Part shown: positions 1 to 11,243 of the stretch, in pieces
How the letters are laid out: the number at the start of each line of letters is the position of its first letter
Numbering within the stretch: the stretch's first letter is position 1
From: Bacillus sp. UNC41MFS5
GTDB lineage: Bacteria; Bacillota; Bacilli; Bacillales_B; DSM-18226
Direction of reading: 5' to 3'
Length of the DNA stretch: 64,000 nt
Assembly (NCBI RefSeq): GCF_000686805.1
Contig: NZ_KK366017.1
Location: forward strand, 620,001 to 684,000
The notes under the pieces: generated by a model
The model's database searches: none
Told to the model about the DNA's origin: nothing
What the model saw: the letters and a program-made list of their open reading frames with translations, nothing else
Made by a program: the position numbers and the translations under genes

Positions 1-60
1 ATATTAGCTGTCATTGGCTAAGATATGGATACATAGAAAAATAAAGGAGGAATTTATATT

Positions 61-942
61 ATGGCAATTACTGCTCAAATGGTAAAAGAATTACGTGAAA
101 AAACTGGTGCTGGTATGTTGGATTGTAAAAAAGCATTAACTGAAACAGATGGTGATATGGACAAAGCAATTGACTTCTTACGCGAAAAAGGAATTGCATC
201 TGCGGCTAAAAAAGGTGACCGTATCGCTGCAGAAGGGTTAACATACGTTGTAACTGAAGGAAACAATGCAGTTATTCTAGAAGTAAACTCTGAAACAGAT
301 TTCGTTGCGAAAAACGAAGCGTTCCAAGCACTTGTTAAAGAATTAGCTGCTCATCTTCTAAAAAACAACCCAGCATCTGTTGAAGAAGCATCTGCTCAAA
401 CAATGGAAAATGGCGCTACTGTAGCAGACCATATCAATGCTGCGATTGCTAAGATTGGTGAGAAATTAACTCTTCGTCGCTTTACAGTTTTATCAAAAAC
501 TGACAACGATGCATTTGGTGCATACATTCATATGGGTGGCCGTATTTCTGTGTTATCTGTTCTTGAAGGTACTACAGAGGCAGACGCTGCTAAAGATGTT
601 TCTATGCATATCGCTGCACTTAAGCCAAAATATGTTTCTCGTGACCAAGTTTCACAAGACGAAGTAGAGCATGAGCGTCAAGTTTTAACTCAACAAGCTC
701 TAAACGAAGGCAAGCCTGAAAAGATCGTTGAAAAAATGGTTGAAGGCCGCCTTGGAAAATATTTTGAAGATGTTTGTGTTCTTGATCAAACTTTTGTTAA
801 AAATCCTGATCAAAAAGTACGTCAATTTGTTGAATCTAAAGGTGCTACAATCCGTGAATTCGTTCGTTATGAAGTAGGAGAAGGCATCGAAAAACGTGAA
901 GATAACTTTGCAGAAGAAGTTATGAATCAAATTAAAAAATAA
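61..942 (+). CDS. tsf: Elongation factor Ts
   Basis: Nucleotide exchange factor that releases GDP from EF-Tu in the cytoplasm. The 293-residue length is normal for Bacillus. The N-terminal UBA-like segment (residues 1-40, with the family motif [16 protein letters not shown]) is followed by the dimerisation core containing the [10 protein letters not shown] signature around residue 80. The ATG follows a strong AAAGGAGG site at 43-50. It is expected to be the second gene after rpsB, which would lie just left of the window. A terminator follows the stop, so pyrH is partly insulated. Confidence 0.98.
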   Translation: MAITAQMVKELREKTGAGMLDCKKALTETDGDMDKAIDFLREKGIASAAKKGDRIAAEGLTYVVTEGNNAVILEVNSETDFVAKNEAFQALVKELAAHLLKNNPASVEEASAQTMENGATVADHINAAIAKIGEKLTLRRFTVLSKTDNDAFGAYIHMGGRISVLSVLEGTTEADAAKDVSMHIAALKPKYVSRDQVSQDEVEHERQVLTQQALNEGKPEKIVEKMVEGRLGKYFEDVCVLDQTFVKNPDQKVRQFVESKGATIREFVRYEVGEGIEKREDNFAEEVMNQIKK

Positions 943-992
943 TCGGCAATATTCTTGAACAAGAGGGAATATTACGAAATAGCTATTAAATA

Positions 993-1017
993 GGGGACAC
1001 TATGTGTTCCCTTTTTT
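993..1017 (+). terminator. Intrinsic terminator after tsf
   Basis: Stem GGGGACAC/GTGTTCCC with a three-base loop, followed by six T. It separates rpsB-tsf from pyrH-frr. Confidence 0.75.
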
Positions 1018-1047
1018 AAGAAGAAATAATACATATTGGAGGTTTAT

Positions 1048-1773
1048 ATGAGCGGTCCTAAGTACAAACGCGTAGTTTTAAAGTTGAGCGGTGAAGCACT
1101 AGCTGGTGATGAGAGCTTTGGTATTAAACCTTCAGTAATCAAATCAATTGCTATTCAAGTGAAAGAAATAGCGGAACTTGGTGTAGAAGTTGCTGTCGTG
1201 GTTGGCGGTGGTAACATTTGGCGTGGTAAAATCGGCAGTGAGATGGGTATGGACCGGGCAACAGCTGATTATATGGGGATGCTTGCAACTGTAATGAATT
1301 CTTTAGCTCTACAAGATAGCTTAGAGCACTTAGGGATTGAATCGAGGGTGCAAACATCAATTGAAATGCGCCAAGTGGCAGAACCTTATATTAGACGCCG
1401 TGCGATTAGGCACTTAGAAAAAAAACGTGTAATCATTTTTGCGGCTGGTACAGGGAATCCATATTTCTCAACTGATACAACTGCAGCACTCCGAGCAGCA
1501 GAAATTGATGCTGAAGTGATTTTGATGGCAAAAAATAATGTCGATGGAGTTTACTCTGCTGACCCGCGTTTAGATGCTAACGCAATCAAATATGAAGATC
1601 TATCTTTCCTTGATGTCCTTAAAGAGGGATTAGCAGTTATGGACTCAACTGCTTCGTCTTTATGTATGGACAATGATATACCATTAATTGTTTTCTCAAT
1701 TATGGAGCAGGGCAATATTAAACGAGCCGTTATGGGTGAAAAGATAGGAACAATTGTTAGGGGGAAACATTAA
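1048..1773 (+). CDS. pyrH: UMP kinase
   Basis: Phosphorylates UMP to UDP with ATP in pyrimidine nucleotide synthesis. The hexameric bacterial type belongs to the amino-acid kinase fold. The sequence shows KLSGEAL near the N terminus, [10 protein letters not shown] for phosphate binding, and the [19 protein letters not shown] motif near residue 130. At 241 residues it matches the Bacillus enzyme. I chose the ATG at 1048 because TTGGAGG sits just upstream; an in-frame TTG at 1036 overlaps that site and is unlikely. Its stop overlaps the frr start by one base (TAATG), indicating translational coupling. Confidence 0.97.
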   Translation: MSGPKYKRVVLKLSGEALAGDESFGIKPSVIKSIAIQVKEIAELGVEVAVVVGGGNIWRGKIGSEMGMDRATADYMGMLATVMNSLALQDSLEHLGIESRVQTSIEMRQVAEPYIRRRAIRHLEKKRVIIFAAGTGNPYFSTDTTAALRAAEIDAEVILMAKNNVDGVYSADPRLDANAIKYEDLSFLDVLKEGLAVMDSTASSLCMDNDIPLIVFSIMEQGNIKRAVMGEKIGTIVRGKH

Positions 1774-2330
1774 TGCCGAAACAGGTCATTGCTACGACAA
1801 AAGATCGTATGACAAAAGCGATTCAGTCATATTCACGTGAACTTGCAAGTATTCGAGCGGGAAGAGCAAGTGCTTCATTATTAGATAGAATTACAATTGA
1901 TTACTATGGTGCACCAACCCCTGTCAATCAAATGGCTGGAATTACCACACCTGAAGCAAGACTGATTGTGATTCAACCGTATGATAAATCTATTCTTGGT
2001 GATATTGAGAAAGCTATTCTCAAATCCGATTTAGGATTAAATCCTACTAATGACGGAACGGTAATCCGTCTTGCAATCCCACAATTGACTGAAGAGCGCC
2101 GTAAAGAACTGGTTAAGTTAGTTAAAAAGTATTCAGAAGAAGCTAAAGTAGCTATCCGTAATATCCGTCGTGACGGTAATGATGATTTGAAAAAGCTTGA
2201 GAAGAGCGGTGAAATTACTGAGGATGCTCTTCGCGGTCATTCTGATGATATTCAAAAGCTAACTGACGAATACATTAGTAAAGTTGATCAAGTCACAAAA
2301 GATAAAGAAAAAGAAATTATGGAAGTATAA
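1773..2330 (+). CDS. frr: Ribosome recycling factor
   Basis: Splits post-termination ribosomes together with EF-G. The 185-residue protein has the family features: [15 protein letters not shown] near residue 30, [14 protein letters not shown] in the middle, and the long helical C-terminal arm ending in [10 protein letters not shown]. It begins inside the pyrH stop codon, so the two are translated from one message. A terminator follows. Confidence 0.98.
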   Translation: MPKQVIATTKDRMTKAIQSYSRELASIRAGRASASLLDRITIDYYGAPTPVNQMAGITTPEARLIVIQPYDKSILGDIEKAILKSDLGLNPTNDGTVIRLAIPQLTEERRKELVKLVKKYSEEAKVAIRNIRRDGNDDLKKLEKSGEITEDALRGHSDDIQKLTDEYISKVDQVTKDKEKEIMEV

Positions 2331-2340
2331 AGAATTAATG

Positions 2341-2363
2341 AACCCTCTGTATAGGGGGTTTTT
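2341..2363 (+). terminator. Intrinsic terminator after frr
   Basis: Seven-pair stem AACCCTC/GGGGGTT around a six-base loop, ending in a T-run. It closes the pyrH-frr unit. Confidence 0.7.
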
Positions 2364-2481
2364 CACTATTTTATTACTGATAATTAGCTTTTTTGAGGGA
2401 TTGTCAAAGTTGTCTACAAGATAATTCTTAATTCCTTCATTTTTACATATGTTAATATATAGAGATATCTTAATGCTTTTT

Positions 2482-2490
2482 TGGTATGAT
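2482..2490 (+). promoter_or_regulatory. Probable SigA extended -10 promoter for uppS
   Basis: TGGTATGAT is an extended -10 element. No good -35 hexamer is visible at 17 bases. It lies about 105 bases before the uppS ATG, in a 266-base gap that otherwise holds only the frr terminator. Confidence 0.45.
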
Positions 2491-2596
2491 AAAAACATGC
2501 TACCCCGAAATGTCCATTACATAACAACACACGCTTCAATGGAATTGATTGATTTATTTTCGGAGGAAATGATTAACTAATTAGAGGAGCAATGTC

Positions 2597-3373
2597 ATGT
2601 TTAATAAAATAAGGCTTGGGAAGAACCGAAATACCTCTTCCACACTCCGAAATAAAATAGATGAAATAAAAAAATTGCCTGTTCCTGAACATGTGGCGAT
2701 TATTATGGATGGAAACGGGCGTTGGGCTAAAAAACGAGCATTACCAAGGATTGCTGGTCATCACGAAGGTATGAAAGTAGTCCGTAAAACAACGAAATTA
2801 GCAAATGAACTTGGAATCAAGACATTAACATTATATGCGTTTTCGACTGAAAATTGGAAAAGACCAAAGAATGAAGTTGAGTATATAATGAGTCTTCCTG
2901 ATGAGTTTTTAGGTACTTTTCTTCCAGATTTGATTGCAGAAAATGTACAGGTGAAAATGATGGGTTACAAAGATCAACTTCCCCCACATACACTGCGTGC
3001 AATCGAAAAAGCTATTGAGGATACAAAGGATAACAACGGGTTAGTTCTCAACTTTGCTTTAAATTATGGGAGTAGAGCAGAGATACTTGATGCCGTTAAG
3101 AAGGTCTTAAATGATAGCAAAAGTGGTAAACTAAAAGAGACAGACCTAGATGATAAAGTCTTTTCTTCCTATCTAATGACCGCAGACTTTTCGGATCCAG
3201 ACCTTTTAATCCGTACGAGTGGAGAAATCCGCCTAAGTAACTTTATGCTTTGGCAGTTAGCTTACTCAGAGTTTTGGTTTACCGATGTGTTATGGCCAGA
3301 TTTTAGTGAGGAACATTTACTTGAAGCAATAGAAACATTTCAAAAACGACAGCGTCGGTTTGGTGGTATATAG
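2597..3373 (+). CDS. uppS: Undecaprenyl diphosphate synthase
   Basis: cis-Prenyltransferase that condenses isopentenyl diphosphate units onto farnesyl diphosphate to make the C55 lipid carrier for peptidoglycan and teichoic acid. The catalytic MDGNGRWAKKR motif is at about residue 38, with LYAFSTENWKRP and the C-terminal DLLIRTSGEIRLSNFMLWQ and FWPDF-like (LWPDF) motifs. The 258-residue length is normal. GAGGAG at 2584-2589 supports this ATG; an out-of-frame ATG at 2592 is ignored. It heads the uppS-cdsA-dxr-rseP run. Confidence 0.97.
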   Translation: MFNKIRLGKNRNTSSTLRNKIDEIKKLPVPEHVAIIMDGNGRWAKKRALPRIAGHHEGMKVVRKTTKLANELGIKTLTLYAFSTENWKRPKNEVEYIMSLPDEFLGTFLPDLIAENVQVKMMGYKDQLPPHTLRAIEKAIEDTKDNNGLVLNFALNYGSRAEILDAVKKVLNDSKSGKLKETDLDDKVFSSYLMTADFSDPDLLIRTSGEIRLSNFMLWQLAYSEFWFTDVLWPDFSEEHLLEAIETFQKRQRRFGGI

Positions 3374-3397
3374 TACAACAAAGGTGTTGAAAATTAA

Positions 3398-4192
3398 ATG
3401 AAGCAAAGAATCATAACAGGAGTCATCGCAGCTGCACTTTTTTTGCCCATCGTTTACTTTGGTGGATTTCCAATGGTATTGCTAACCTACTTTTTAGCGA
3501 CGATCGGTTTGTATGAATTATTGAAAATGAAAAAACTTAATATTTTTTCTGTAAATGGTGTTTTGACAGTTTTATTTCTTTGGGTGCTACTTTTCCCTGA
3601 GGAGTATCATCACATATTGGATTCATTTTATTATTCAAAAATGGAGATATGTATTGCTTTAATTCTATTGTTACTTACCTTTACAGTCATTACCAAGAAT
3701 CAATTTACATTTGAAGATGTTTCATTTTCAATCTTGTCTGCTATTTATGTAGGGATTGGTTTTTACTTTTTCTTTGAAACAAGACAAGACGGCGGCCTCG
3801 TTTTTATCTTGTATTCTTTATTTATGATCTGGGCTACCGATTCAGGGGCATATTTTATTGGAAAGGCTCTTGGAAAAACAAAACTATGGCCGGAAATTAG
3901 CCCCAATAAAACAGTGGAAGGATCAATTGGCGGTGTTGCTTGTGCTGTTTTGATTGCAGTTCTCTTTGCAATCATTTCTGACATCAATGTCGGTCTCTTA
4001 TCATTAATGGGAATTACAGTTGTTCTATCTGTTTTTGGACAAATCGGTGACTTAGTTGAATCTGCTTTTAAGCGTCATTTCAATGTGAAAGACTCTGGAA
4101 ATATCTTGCCGGGTCACGGGGGGATTCTTGACCGATTTGACAGCCTATTATTTGTTTGGCCCTTGCTTCATCTGTTTCACCTTTGGTTATAA
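3398..4192 (+). CDS. cdsA: Phosphatidate cytidylyltransferase
   Basis: Membrane enzyme that makes CDP-diacylglycerol from phosphatidate and CTP, the entry point to phosphatidylglycerol (PgsA is encoded at 46608). The 264-residue protein has about eight hydrophobic segments. The CDS family signature is complete near the C terminus: SAFKRHFNVKDSG, then LPGHGGILDRFDS. The ribosome-binding site is weak (AAAGGTG), suggesting dependence on uppS translation 24 bases upstream. Confidence 0.97.
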   Translation: MKQRIITGVIAAALFLPIVYFGGFPMVLLTYFLATIGLYELLKMKKLNIFSVNGVLTVLFLWVLLFPEEYHHILDSFYYSKMEICIALILLLLTFTVITKNQFTFEDVSFSILSAIYVGIGFYFFFETRQDGGLVFILYSLFMIWATDSGAYFIGKALGKTKLWPEISPNKTVEGSIGGVACAVLIAVLFAIISDINVGLLSLMGITVVLSVFGQIGDLVESAFKRHFNVKDSGNILPGHGGILDRFDSLLFVWPLLHLFHLWL

Positions 4193-4226
4193 AGCGTAAG
4201 TGCTTCACATTTAGGAGTTGACCTTA

Positions 4227-5369
4227 TTGAAAAAGATTAGTTTATTGGGTGCAACAGGATCGATCGGCACTCAAACGTTAGATATTATTCGTGAGCATCC
4301 AACTGAATTTAGAGTGTCAGCCATTTCTGTTGGGAAAAATATTGATTTGGCTCGAAAAACAATTGTTGAGTTTCAACCAGAGCTTGTTTCTGTACAAGAC
4401 TATCATGACTGTCGTACATTAAAAGCAGAATTCCCTACTATTAAGTTTACATTTGGTCAGGAAGGACTTATTGAGGCTGCTGTTTATGATAAAGCAGATA
4501 TCCTTGTCAATGCTGTTATTGGAAGTGTGGGTTTAAACCCAACGCTGCAAGCGATTGAGAGTGGGAAAGTCATCGCGATTGCTAATAAAGAAACTCTTGT
4601 AACTGCTGGCCATTTAGTAATGGATGCTGCTAAAAGAAATAAAGTTACACTCCTTCCTGTCGATAGTGAGCATTCTGCCATTTTTCAAGCCTTGCAGGGG
4701 GAGAAAGAAAAAAACATTGAAAGATTAATTCTTACTGCTTCAGGTGGAAGCTTTCGTGATCGATCTCGGCAAGAATTGAAAAATGTTACCGTGGAACAAG
4801 CTTTAAACCATCCAAATTGGTCAATGGGAGCTAAAATCACCATTGATTCGGCATCGATGATGAATAAAGGTTTGGAAGTAATTGAAGCACACTGGCTCTT
4901 TAATATGCCATATGAAAAGATTGATGTACTACTTCATAAAGAAAGCATCATCCATTCAATGGTTGAATTCCATGATAGCAGTATAATTGCCCAGTTAGGT
5001 ACACCAGATATGAGAGTACCTATCCAATTTGCACTCACTTATCCTGATCGCTTACCATTACCTACATCAAAACGTTTGGATTTAGCAAGCATTGGGAAAT
5101 TGCATTTTCAGGAAATGGATGTTGCAAGATTTCGCTGTCTCGGGTTTGCCTATGAAGCAGGAAAAAAAGGGGGCTCGATGCCTACGGTATTAAATGCGGC
5201 TAATGAAGTGGCAGTTGCAGCATTTCTAGCAGGAAAAATCCATTTCTTGCAAATTGAAGATTTGATTGAAAAGGCATTAACTACGCACCAAATCGTGAAT
5301 CACCCTAGCTTATCAGCAATCCAAGAGATAGATACAGAAACAAGAGAGTATGTACGTTCACTTCTATAA
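4227..5369 (+). CDS. dxr: 1-Deoxy-D-xylulose 5-phosphate reductoisomerase
   Basis: Second step of the MEP isoprenoid pathway, turning DXP into 2-C-methyl-D-erythritol 4-phosphate with NADPH. It shows the nucleotide-binding [14 protein letters not shown] at the N terminus, the metal-binding [11 protein letters not shown] motif, TASGGSFRD and the [22 protein letters not shown] active-site stretch. I place the start at TTG 4227, nine bases after TTAGGAG, giving 380 residues as in B. subtilis; a TTG at 4218 touches the ribosome site. It supplies precursors for the neighbouring UppS. Confidence 0.95.
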   Translation: MKKISLLGATGSIGTQTLDIIREHPTEFRVSAISVGKNIDLARKTIVEFQPELVSVQDYHDCRTLKAEFPTIKFTFGQEGLIEAAVYDKADILVNAVIGSVGLNPTLQAIESGKVIAIANKETLVTAGHLVMDAAKRNKVTLLPVDSEHSAIFQALQGEKEKNIERLILTASGGSFRDRSRQELKNVTVEQALNHPNWSMGAKITIDSASMMNKGLEVIEAHWLFNMPYEKIDVLLHKESIIHSMVEFHDSSIIAQLGTPDMRVPIQFALTYPDRLPLPTSKRLDLASIGKLHFQEMDVARFRCLGFAYEAGKKGGSMPTVLNAANEVAVAAFLAGKIHFLQIEDLIEKALTTHQIVNHPSLSAIQEIDTETREYVRSLL

Positions 5370-5386
5370 AAAAAGGTGGTTTTAAT

Positions 5387-6646
5387 TTGACTACAGTTAT
5401 TGCCTTTATTGTGATTTTTGGCGCGCTCGTATTCTTTCATGAATTAGGTCATTTGATTTTCGCAAAAAGGGCAGGTATATTATGCCGTGAATTTGCCATA
5501 GGTTTTGGGCCAAAGGTATTTTCTCATAAAAAAGGGGAGACGACTTATACTATTCGCTTACTTCCGATTGGCGGATTTGTCCGTATGGCAGGCGAAGACC
5601 CAGAAATTATTGAAATTAAGCCTGGATATCGAATTGGCCTGTTGTTTGATAAAGATGAGAAAGTAAATAAAATCATCTTGAATAATAAAGAAAAATTTCC
5701 TAATTGCCGGATTGTTGAAGTGGAATATGCTGATATTGAAAAAGATTTAATCATTAAAGGATTTCCCGACGATGAGGATGAGGAATTAAAAACATTTTCC
5801 ATTGACCCAAAAGCAGTTATCGTAGAAAATGGTGTCGAATCACAGATTGCTCCCATTGATCGTCAATTTGGTTCAAAAACATTAGGGCAAAGAACAATGG
5901 CTATTTTTGCTGGACCAATGATGAATTTTGTACTTGCATTCATTGTATTTATTATTATTGCTTTTATTCAAGGTGTTCCTACGAATGAACCTAAGTTAGG
6001 TGAAATCACTCCTGAAGGGGCAGCAATGGCTGCAGGTCTTAAAAAAGGCGATCTAATACAGACAATCAATGGTTCAGAAATAACTAGTTGGTCTGATGTG
6101 GTGGAAGTTATTCGGAAAAACCCAAATGAAAAACTCGATTTTTCAATTCGCCGTGACAACAAGGATTTAGATATCACAGTAACCCCGATTGAAAAAACGG
6201 TGGAAGGAAAGAAAATCGGACTGATTGGTGTATATAGTCCAGTTGAAAAATCACCCATTCAAGCGGTAAAAGCAGGATTCACAGAAACCTATTTCTGGAC
6301 CAAGCAGATTTTTGTGATGGTAGGTAAATTAGTCACGGGACAATTTTCAATCGATGCTCTTTCCGGACCGGTTGGTATTTACCAAGCTACAGATTCTGTT
6401 GCTAAATCGGGAATTTATTATTTAATGAAGTGGGCCGGGATATTAAGCATTAACTTAGGAATTATGAACTTATTACCTATTCCCGCTCTTGATGGCGGCA
6501 GATTGATGTTTTTTGCTGTTGAAGCTGTCAGAGGGAAGCCAATTGATCGTCAAAAGGAAGGGATGGTCCATTTTATAGGATTTGCCCTCCTAATGCTGCT
6601 CATGCTTGTTGTCACATGGAATGATATTCAAAGGTTCTTTCTGTAA
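5387..6646 (+). CDS. rseP: Site-2 intramembrane metalloprotease RseP/RasP
   Basis: Membrane zinc protease that cuts membrane-spanning substrates such as anti-sigma factors (RsiW in B. subtilis) and signal-peptide remnants. The HELGH zinc motif is in the first membrane segment (about residue 19), the PDZ domain is at about residues 195-270, and the second zinc/active-site motif NLLPIPALDGGR is near residue 365. Length 419 is close to RasP. The start is a TTG 13 bases behind AAAAAGGTGG. In many bacilli proS follows; here polC follows directly. Confidence 0.95.
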   Translation: MTTVIAFIVIFGALVFFHELGHLIFAKRAGILCREFAIGFGPKVFSHKKGETTYTIRLLPIGGFVRMAGEDPEIIEIKPGYRIGLLFDKDEKVNKIILNNKEKFPNCRIVEVEYADIEKDLIIKGFPDDEDEELKTFSIDPKAVIVENGVESQIAPIDRQFGSKTLGQRTMAIFAGPMMNFVLAFIVFIIIAFIQGVPTNEPKLGEITPEGAAMAAGLKKGDLIQTINGSEITSWSDVVEVIRKNPNEKLDFSIRRDNKDLDITVTPIEKTVEGKKIGLIGVYSPVEKSPIQAVKAGFTETYFWTKQIFVMVGKLVTGQFSIDALSGPVGIYQATDSVAKSGIYYLMKWAGILSINLGIMNLLPIPALDGGRLMFFAVEAVRGKPIDRQKEGMVHFIGFALLMLLMLVVTWNDIQRFFL

Positions 6647-6671
6647 TATGTAAATATTAATGAATTTTTTT

Positions 6672-6691
6672 GGGGCCGTCTATACGGTCCC
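6672..6691 (+). terminator. Probable terminator after rseP
   Basis: Inverted repeat GGGGCCGT/ACGGTCCC with a four-base loop. The T-run behind it is broken (TTCATTTGTTTTT), so termination may be partial. Confidence 0.55.
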
Positions 6692-6772
6692 TTCATTTGT
6701 TTTTAGGAAAACTATTTTACCTAAAATGGAGAATTTTTTCTGTCGAATAAAGACGAATCCATTCAACTCATA

Positions 6773-6781
6773 TGATATAAT
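6773..6781 (+). promoter_or_regulatory. Probable extended -10 promoter for polC
   Basis: TGATATAAT, a consensus extended -10 element, about 55 bases before the polC start. No recognisable -35 hexamer is present at 17 bases. Confidence 0.55.
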
Positions 6782-6834
6782 TATTTTTTGACGAGATAAA
6801 AATTAGTGATTTTTAATAGATGGGAGAGAGAACG

Positions 6835-9800
6835 ATGAGCGAACATGCCCCAGGCAAAAAAGAGCGATTCCAACTCTTGCTCCAGCAGCTGCAATTAATC
6901 GAGGATGCTGTTGTAGTGCATTTCAATAATGCGCAAATAGATAGGTTATTAGTTGAAAAAAAGAATCGAAAGTGGCATTTTCAATTTTTATTCGAAAATA
7001 TCCTTCCCTATAATATCTATGTTCTGTTTACGACACAACTTGAACGGACATTTTCAAACATTGCCACGATATCTTTCCATATTAATGTAACAAATCAAAC
7101 CATTTCATCGGAATTAATACGAGATTATTGGAGTTATAGCATTCAGCAAATTGATGGGATTGCTCCGCCGCTTTTAAAACTTTTACATGAACAACTCCCT
7201 GAAGTGAATGGAAATAAACTAACGATTACGGTTCGTAACGATACAGAGGGACTTGCGTTAAAGAGGAAATATGGAGAGATAATCTCAAATATATATCAAT
7301 CGTTCGGGTTTCCTGGCCTTTCAATAGAGACGGACCTGAAAAATGTAGAAAAAAGTGATGAATACCAACAATTTTTACTTGCTAAGCAAAAAGAAGATCA
7401 AGAACGCGGACTGCAGGCAATGGTAGAATTGCAGAAAAAAGAAGCTGAAAAGGATCAAGCTTCGGGTGATCTGCCATCTGGACCACTTACTATTGGCCTT
7501 ACGATTAAAGATAATAACGACTTCCGCAGTTTGATTGATATTGTCGATGAAGAAAGAAGAATAGCAGTGGAAGGTTACATCTTTGATGCTGAGATTCGTG
7601 AACTCAGGAGCGGCAGGTCTCTGTTAACCTTTAAAATAACTGATTATACAAGTTCCATCATGGTAAAAATGTTTTCACGAGACAAAGAGGACGCTGCTCT
7701 CTTCCAATTAGTCAAGAAGGGGATGTGGGTAAAGGTTCGAGGGAGCATTCAAAATGATACCTTTGTCCGTGACCTCGTTATGATAGGAAATGATATCAAT
7801 GAGATCAAACCAGCAGGTCGGAAGGATACGGCTCCTGAAGATGAAAAACGGGTAGAACTCCATCTTCATACCCCGATGAGTCAAATGGATGCTGTCACAC
7901 CTGTTAGTGTGTTGATTGCCCAGGCGAGCAAATGGGGGCATAAAGCGATTGCCGTAACCGATCACGCCGTTGCTCAATCCTTTCCTGAAGCATATGGTGC
8001 AGGGAAGAAAAATGATATAAAAATTCTTTATGGCGTTGAAGTAAACTTAGTAGATGATGGAGTGCCAATCGCTTATAATGATGCGCACCGTCAGCTTACC
8101 GAGGATACTTATGTCGTTTTTGACGTTGAAACGACTGGTCTTTCAGCCGTGTATAACACAATTATCGAACTAGCCGCGGTAAAAATACATGATGGGGAAA
8201 TCATTGACCGGTTTGAATCCTTTGCCAATCCGCATCACCGTTTATCGGCAACCACTATTAACCTCACTGGAATTACCGATGATATGGTCCAAACTGCACC
8301 GGAAATAGAGGAAGTTCTTCGGAATTTTAGTGAGTGGGCTGGAGATGCTGTACTTGTAGCCCATAATGCTTCCTTTGATATGGGTTTCCTCAATGTCGGA
8401 TATAGAAAAATAGGCTATGACAAGGCAAAGAATCCTGTTATTGATACACTTGAACTTGGACGTTTCCTCTATCCTGAGATGAAAAACCATCGTCTAAATA
8501 CACTAACTAAGAAGTTTGATATTGAATTAACCCAGCATCACCGTGCGATATATGATGCAGAGGCCACTGGTTATTTGCTATTGAAAATGTTAAAAGATTC
8601 ACTTGAAAAAGGAATTGAATACCATGATCAATTTAATGATAACATGGGTAAAGGTAATGCCTACCAACGGGCACGTCCATATCACTGTACATTGTTAACC
8701 CAAACTCAAGCAGGGTTAAAGAACCTGTTTAAACTTGTATCCATTTCTCACCTTGAATACTTTTATCGCGTCCCTCGATTGCCTCGATCTGTTTTACAAA
8801 AATACAGAGAAGGGATTCTTGTTGGCTCCGGATGTAATAAAGGGGAAGTATTTGAAGGGATGATGCAAAAGTCTCCTGAGGAAGTGGAAGGCGCTGCCCG
8901 CTTTTATGATTACATTGAAGTCATGCCAAAAGAAGTCAATGCACCGTTAATTGAAATGGAATTGGTGAGCGATGAAAAAGCAATGGAAGATATTATTGCG
9001 AAAATCGTTAACTTGGGAGATAAATTAGGACTTCCAGTCGTTGCCACAGGAAATGTTCATTACCTTAACGAAAATGATAAAATTTATCGCAAAATATTAA
9101 TTAATTCGCAAGGGGGAGCGAATCCGCTCAACCGTCATCAACTTCCAGATGTTCACTTTAGAACAACCAATGAAATGCTTGATGCCTTTTCATTTTTAGG
9201 AAAAGAGAAAGCAAAAGAAATTGTCGTCACGAACACAAATAAAATTGCTGATATGATTGAAGTCATTAAACCAATTAAAGATGATTTGTATACACCGAAA
9301 ATTGAGGGTGCCGATGAAGAAATGCGCGAAATGAGTTACGCAATGGCACGGAAGATTTACGGTGATAACTTGCCAGAAATTGTTGAAGCCCGGTTAGAAA
9401 AAGAATTGAAAAGTATTATTGGGCATGGGTTTGCGGTTATTTATTTGATTTCACATAAGCTAGTAAAAAAATCATTGGATGACGGCTATCTTGTAGGTTC
9501 AAGGGGGTCTGTCGGTTCATCACTGGTTGCGACTATGACAGAAATTACCGAAGTAAACCCACTGCCGCCACATTATGTATGTCCAACCTGTAAGCATTCA
9601 GAGTTCTTTAACGATGGGTCGGTTGGGTCTGGTTTTGATTTACCTGATAAAGATTGCCCGCAATGCGGAGGGAAATACCATAAGGACGGACACGATATTC
9701 CGTTCGAAACGTTTCTTGGATTTAAAGGGGACAAGGTTCCCGATATCGATTTAAACTTCTCGGGTGAATACCAGCCGCGTGCCCATAACTATACAAAGGT

Positions 9801-11160
9801 TCTTTTCGGAGAAGAATATGTTTATCGTGCAGGGACGATTGGCACGGTTGCCGATAAAACAGCTTTTGGTTATGTGAAAGCATATCAGCAGGATAACAAT
9901 CTTCAACTCCGCGGTGCTGAAGTGGAACGACTAGCTTCAGGCTGTACAGGTGTTAAAAGGACAACCGGACAGCACCCGGGGGGGATTATCGTAATCCCTG
10001 ATTACATGGATGTTTATGATTTTTCACCGATTCAATTCCCAGCTGATGATAGAAATTCTGAATGGAAGACAACCCATTTCGATTTCCATTCCATCCATGA
10101 TAATGTCTTAAAGCTAGATATTCTTGGGCACGACGACCCGACAGTCATTAGGATGCTTCAGGATCTGAGCGGAATGGATCCAAAAACAATCCCAACTGAC
10201 GACCCTGAAGTTATGAAGATATTCAGCGGCACTGAGTCATTAGGCGTTACAGAACAACAGATCATGTGTAAAACGGGTACACTGGGTATTCCAGAGTTTG
10301 GGACTCGATTTGTACGTCAGATGCTTGAAGATACAAAACCAACTACTTTTTCTGAATTAGTGCAGATCTCAGGTCTGTCTCATGGTACCGATGTATGGCT
10401 CGGGAATGCTCAGGAATTAATCCATAATAAAACATGTAATCTAAGTGAAGTAATTGGCTGCCGGGATGATATCATGGTCTACCTTATTTATCAGGGGTTG
10501 GACCCTTCCTTTGCTTTTAAAATTATGGAATCCGTTCGTAAAGGTAAAGGTTTAAGTGAAGAAATGGAAGCTGAGATGAGGAAAAACGAGGTTCCGGAAT
10601 GGTACATCGACTCCTGTAAGAAAATCAAGTATATGTTCCCTAAAGCACACGCGGCTGCCTATGTACTTATGGCAGTTAGAATTGCCTATTTCAAGGTGCA
10701 TTTGCCGCTTCTATATTACGCCGCTTACTTTACTGTTCGTGCTGAAGACTTTGACATTGAAGCGATGTCGCGCGGTTCAGAAGCAATTCGGGCTAAAATT
10801 GAGGAAATCAATGCTAAAGGTTTGGAAGCATCAAACAAAGAGAAAAACTTATTGACGGTTTTAGAACTAGCATTAGAAATGACAGAAAGAGGATTTGTAT
10901 TCCAAAACTACGATTTATATAAATCTTCTGCATCTGAATTCATCATTGAAGGCAATACCTTAATACCGCCATTTAATTCGATTCCTGGTCTCGGAACTAA
11001 TGCGGCCTATAATATAGTCAAAGCTCGGGAATCAGGAGAGTTTTTATCTAAAGAAGATTTACAACAGCGCGGAAAAGTATCTAAAACTATCCTTGAATAT
11101 TTGGACAAACAGGGGTGCCTCGCATCCCTTCCAGAGCAAAACCAGTTATCGTTGTTTTAA
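6835..11160 (+). CDS. polC: DNA polymerase III PolC-type, alpha subunit with proofreading exonuclease
   Basis: Replicative polymerase of low-GC Gram-positives. Domain order is standard: N-terminal domain, OB fold, PHP domain starting near residue 340 ([15 protein letters not shown]), a 3'-5' exonuclease inserted in PHP near residue 427 (VFDVETTGL, later HNASFD and [10 protein letters not shown]), a zinc finger near residue 915 (CPTC...CPQC), palm motif [12 protein letters not shown] near residue 968, and helix-hairpin-helix near the end. It ends in QLSLF, a beta-clamp binding motif. At 1441 residues it is full length. ATG 6835 follows GGGAGAGAG; an upstream in-frame ATG at 6820 overlaps it. 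Confidence 0.98.
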   Translation: MSEHAPGKKERFQLLLQQLQLIEDAVVVHFNNAQIDRLLVEKKNRKWHFQFLFENILPYNIYVLFTTQLERTFSNIATISFHINVTNQTISSELIRDYWSYSIQQIDGIAPPLLKLLHEQLPEVNGNKLTITVRNDTEGLALKRKYGEIISNIYQSFGFPGLSIETDLKNVEKSDEYQQFLLAKQKEDQERGLQAMVELQKKEAEKDQASGDLPSGPLTIGLTIKDNNDFRSLIDIVDEERRIAVEGYIFDAEIRELRSGRSLLTFKITDYTSSIMVKMFSRDKEDAALFQLVKKGMWVKVRGSIQNDTFVRDLVMIGNDINEIKPAGRKDTAPEDEKRVELHLHTPMSQMDAVTPVSVLIAQASKWGHKAIAVTDHAVAQSFPEAYGAGKKNDIKILYGVEVNLVDDGVPIAYNDAHRQLTEDTYVVFDVETTGLSAVYNTIIELAAVKIHDGEIIDRFESFANPHHRLSATTINLTGITDDMVQTAPEIEEVLRNFSEWAGDAVLVAHNASFDMGFLNVGYRKIGYDKAKNPVIDTLELGRFLYPEMKNHRLNTLTKKFDIELTQHHRAIYDAEATGYLLLKMLKDSLEKGIEYHDQFNDNMGKGNAYQRARPYHCTLLTQTQAGLKNLFKLVSISHLEYFYRVPRLPRSVLQKYREGILVGSGCNKGEVFEGMMQKSPEEVEGAARFYDYIEVMPKEVNAPLIEMELVSDEKAMEDIIAKIVNLGDKLGLPVVATGNVHYLNENDKIYRKILINSQGGANPLNRHQLPDVHFRTTNEMLDAFSFLGKEKAKEIVVTNTNKIADMIEVIKPIKDDLYTPKIEGADEEMREMSYAMARKIYGDNLPEIVEARLEKELKSIIGHGFAVIYLISHKLVKKSLDDGYLVGSRGSVGSSLVATMTEITEVNPLPPHYVCPTCKHSEFFNDGSVGSGFDLPDKDCPQCGGKYHKDGHDIPFETFLGFKGDKVPDIDLNFSGEYQPRAHNYTKVLFGEEYVYRAGTIGTVADKTAFGYVKAYQQDNNLQLRGAEVERLASGCTGVKRTTGQHPGGIIVIPDYMDVYDFSPIQFPADDRNSEWKTTHFDFHSIHDNVLKLDILGHDDPTVIRMLQDLSGMDPKTIPTDDPEVMKIFSGTESLGVTEQQIMCKTGTLGIPEFGTRFVRQMLEDTKPTTFSELVQISGLSHGTDVWLGNAQELIHNKTCNLSEVIGCRDDIMVYLIYQGLDPSFAFKIMESVRKGKGLSEEMEAEMRKNEVPEWYIDSCKKIKYMFPKAHAAAYVLMAVRIAYFKVHLPLLYYAAYFTVRAEDFDIEAMSRGSEAIRAKIEEINAKGLEASNKEKNLLTVLELALEMTERGFVFQNYDLYKSSASEFIIEGNTLIPPFNSIPGLGTNAAYNIVKARESGEFLSKEDLQQRGKVSKTILEYLDKQGCLASLPEQNQLSLF

Positions 11161-11192
11161 ATAGGAAAATACTTGACAAACGGCGAAGCTAT

Positions 11193-11221
11193 TTGCATAA
11201 AAATGATGGTTATGGTATAGT
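11193..11221 (+). promoter_or_regulatory. Probable SigA promoter of the rimP-nusA-infB operon
   Basis: TTGCAT, 17-base spacer, TATAGT with an upstream TGG (extended -10). A second possible -35, TTGACA at 11173-11178, has only a weak CATAAA at the right distance. Transcription would begin near 11228, leaving a leader of about 145 bases. Confidence 0.6.
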
Positions 11222-11243
11222 TTTATTGGAAATACTAAGAAAT

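Noticed and set aside
2569..2580. Tiny ORF of three codons (ATG ATT AAC TAA) after GGAGG before uppS
   Set aside because: The site is only two bases from the ATG, and nothing suggests a leader peptide mechanism.
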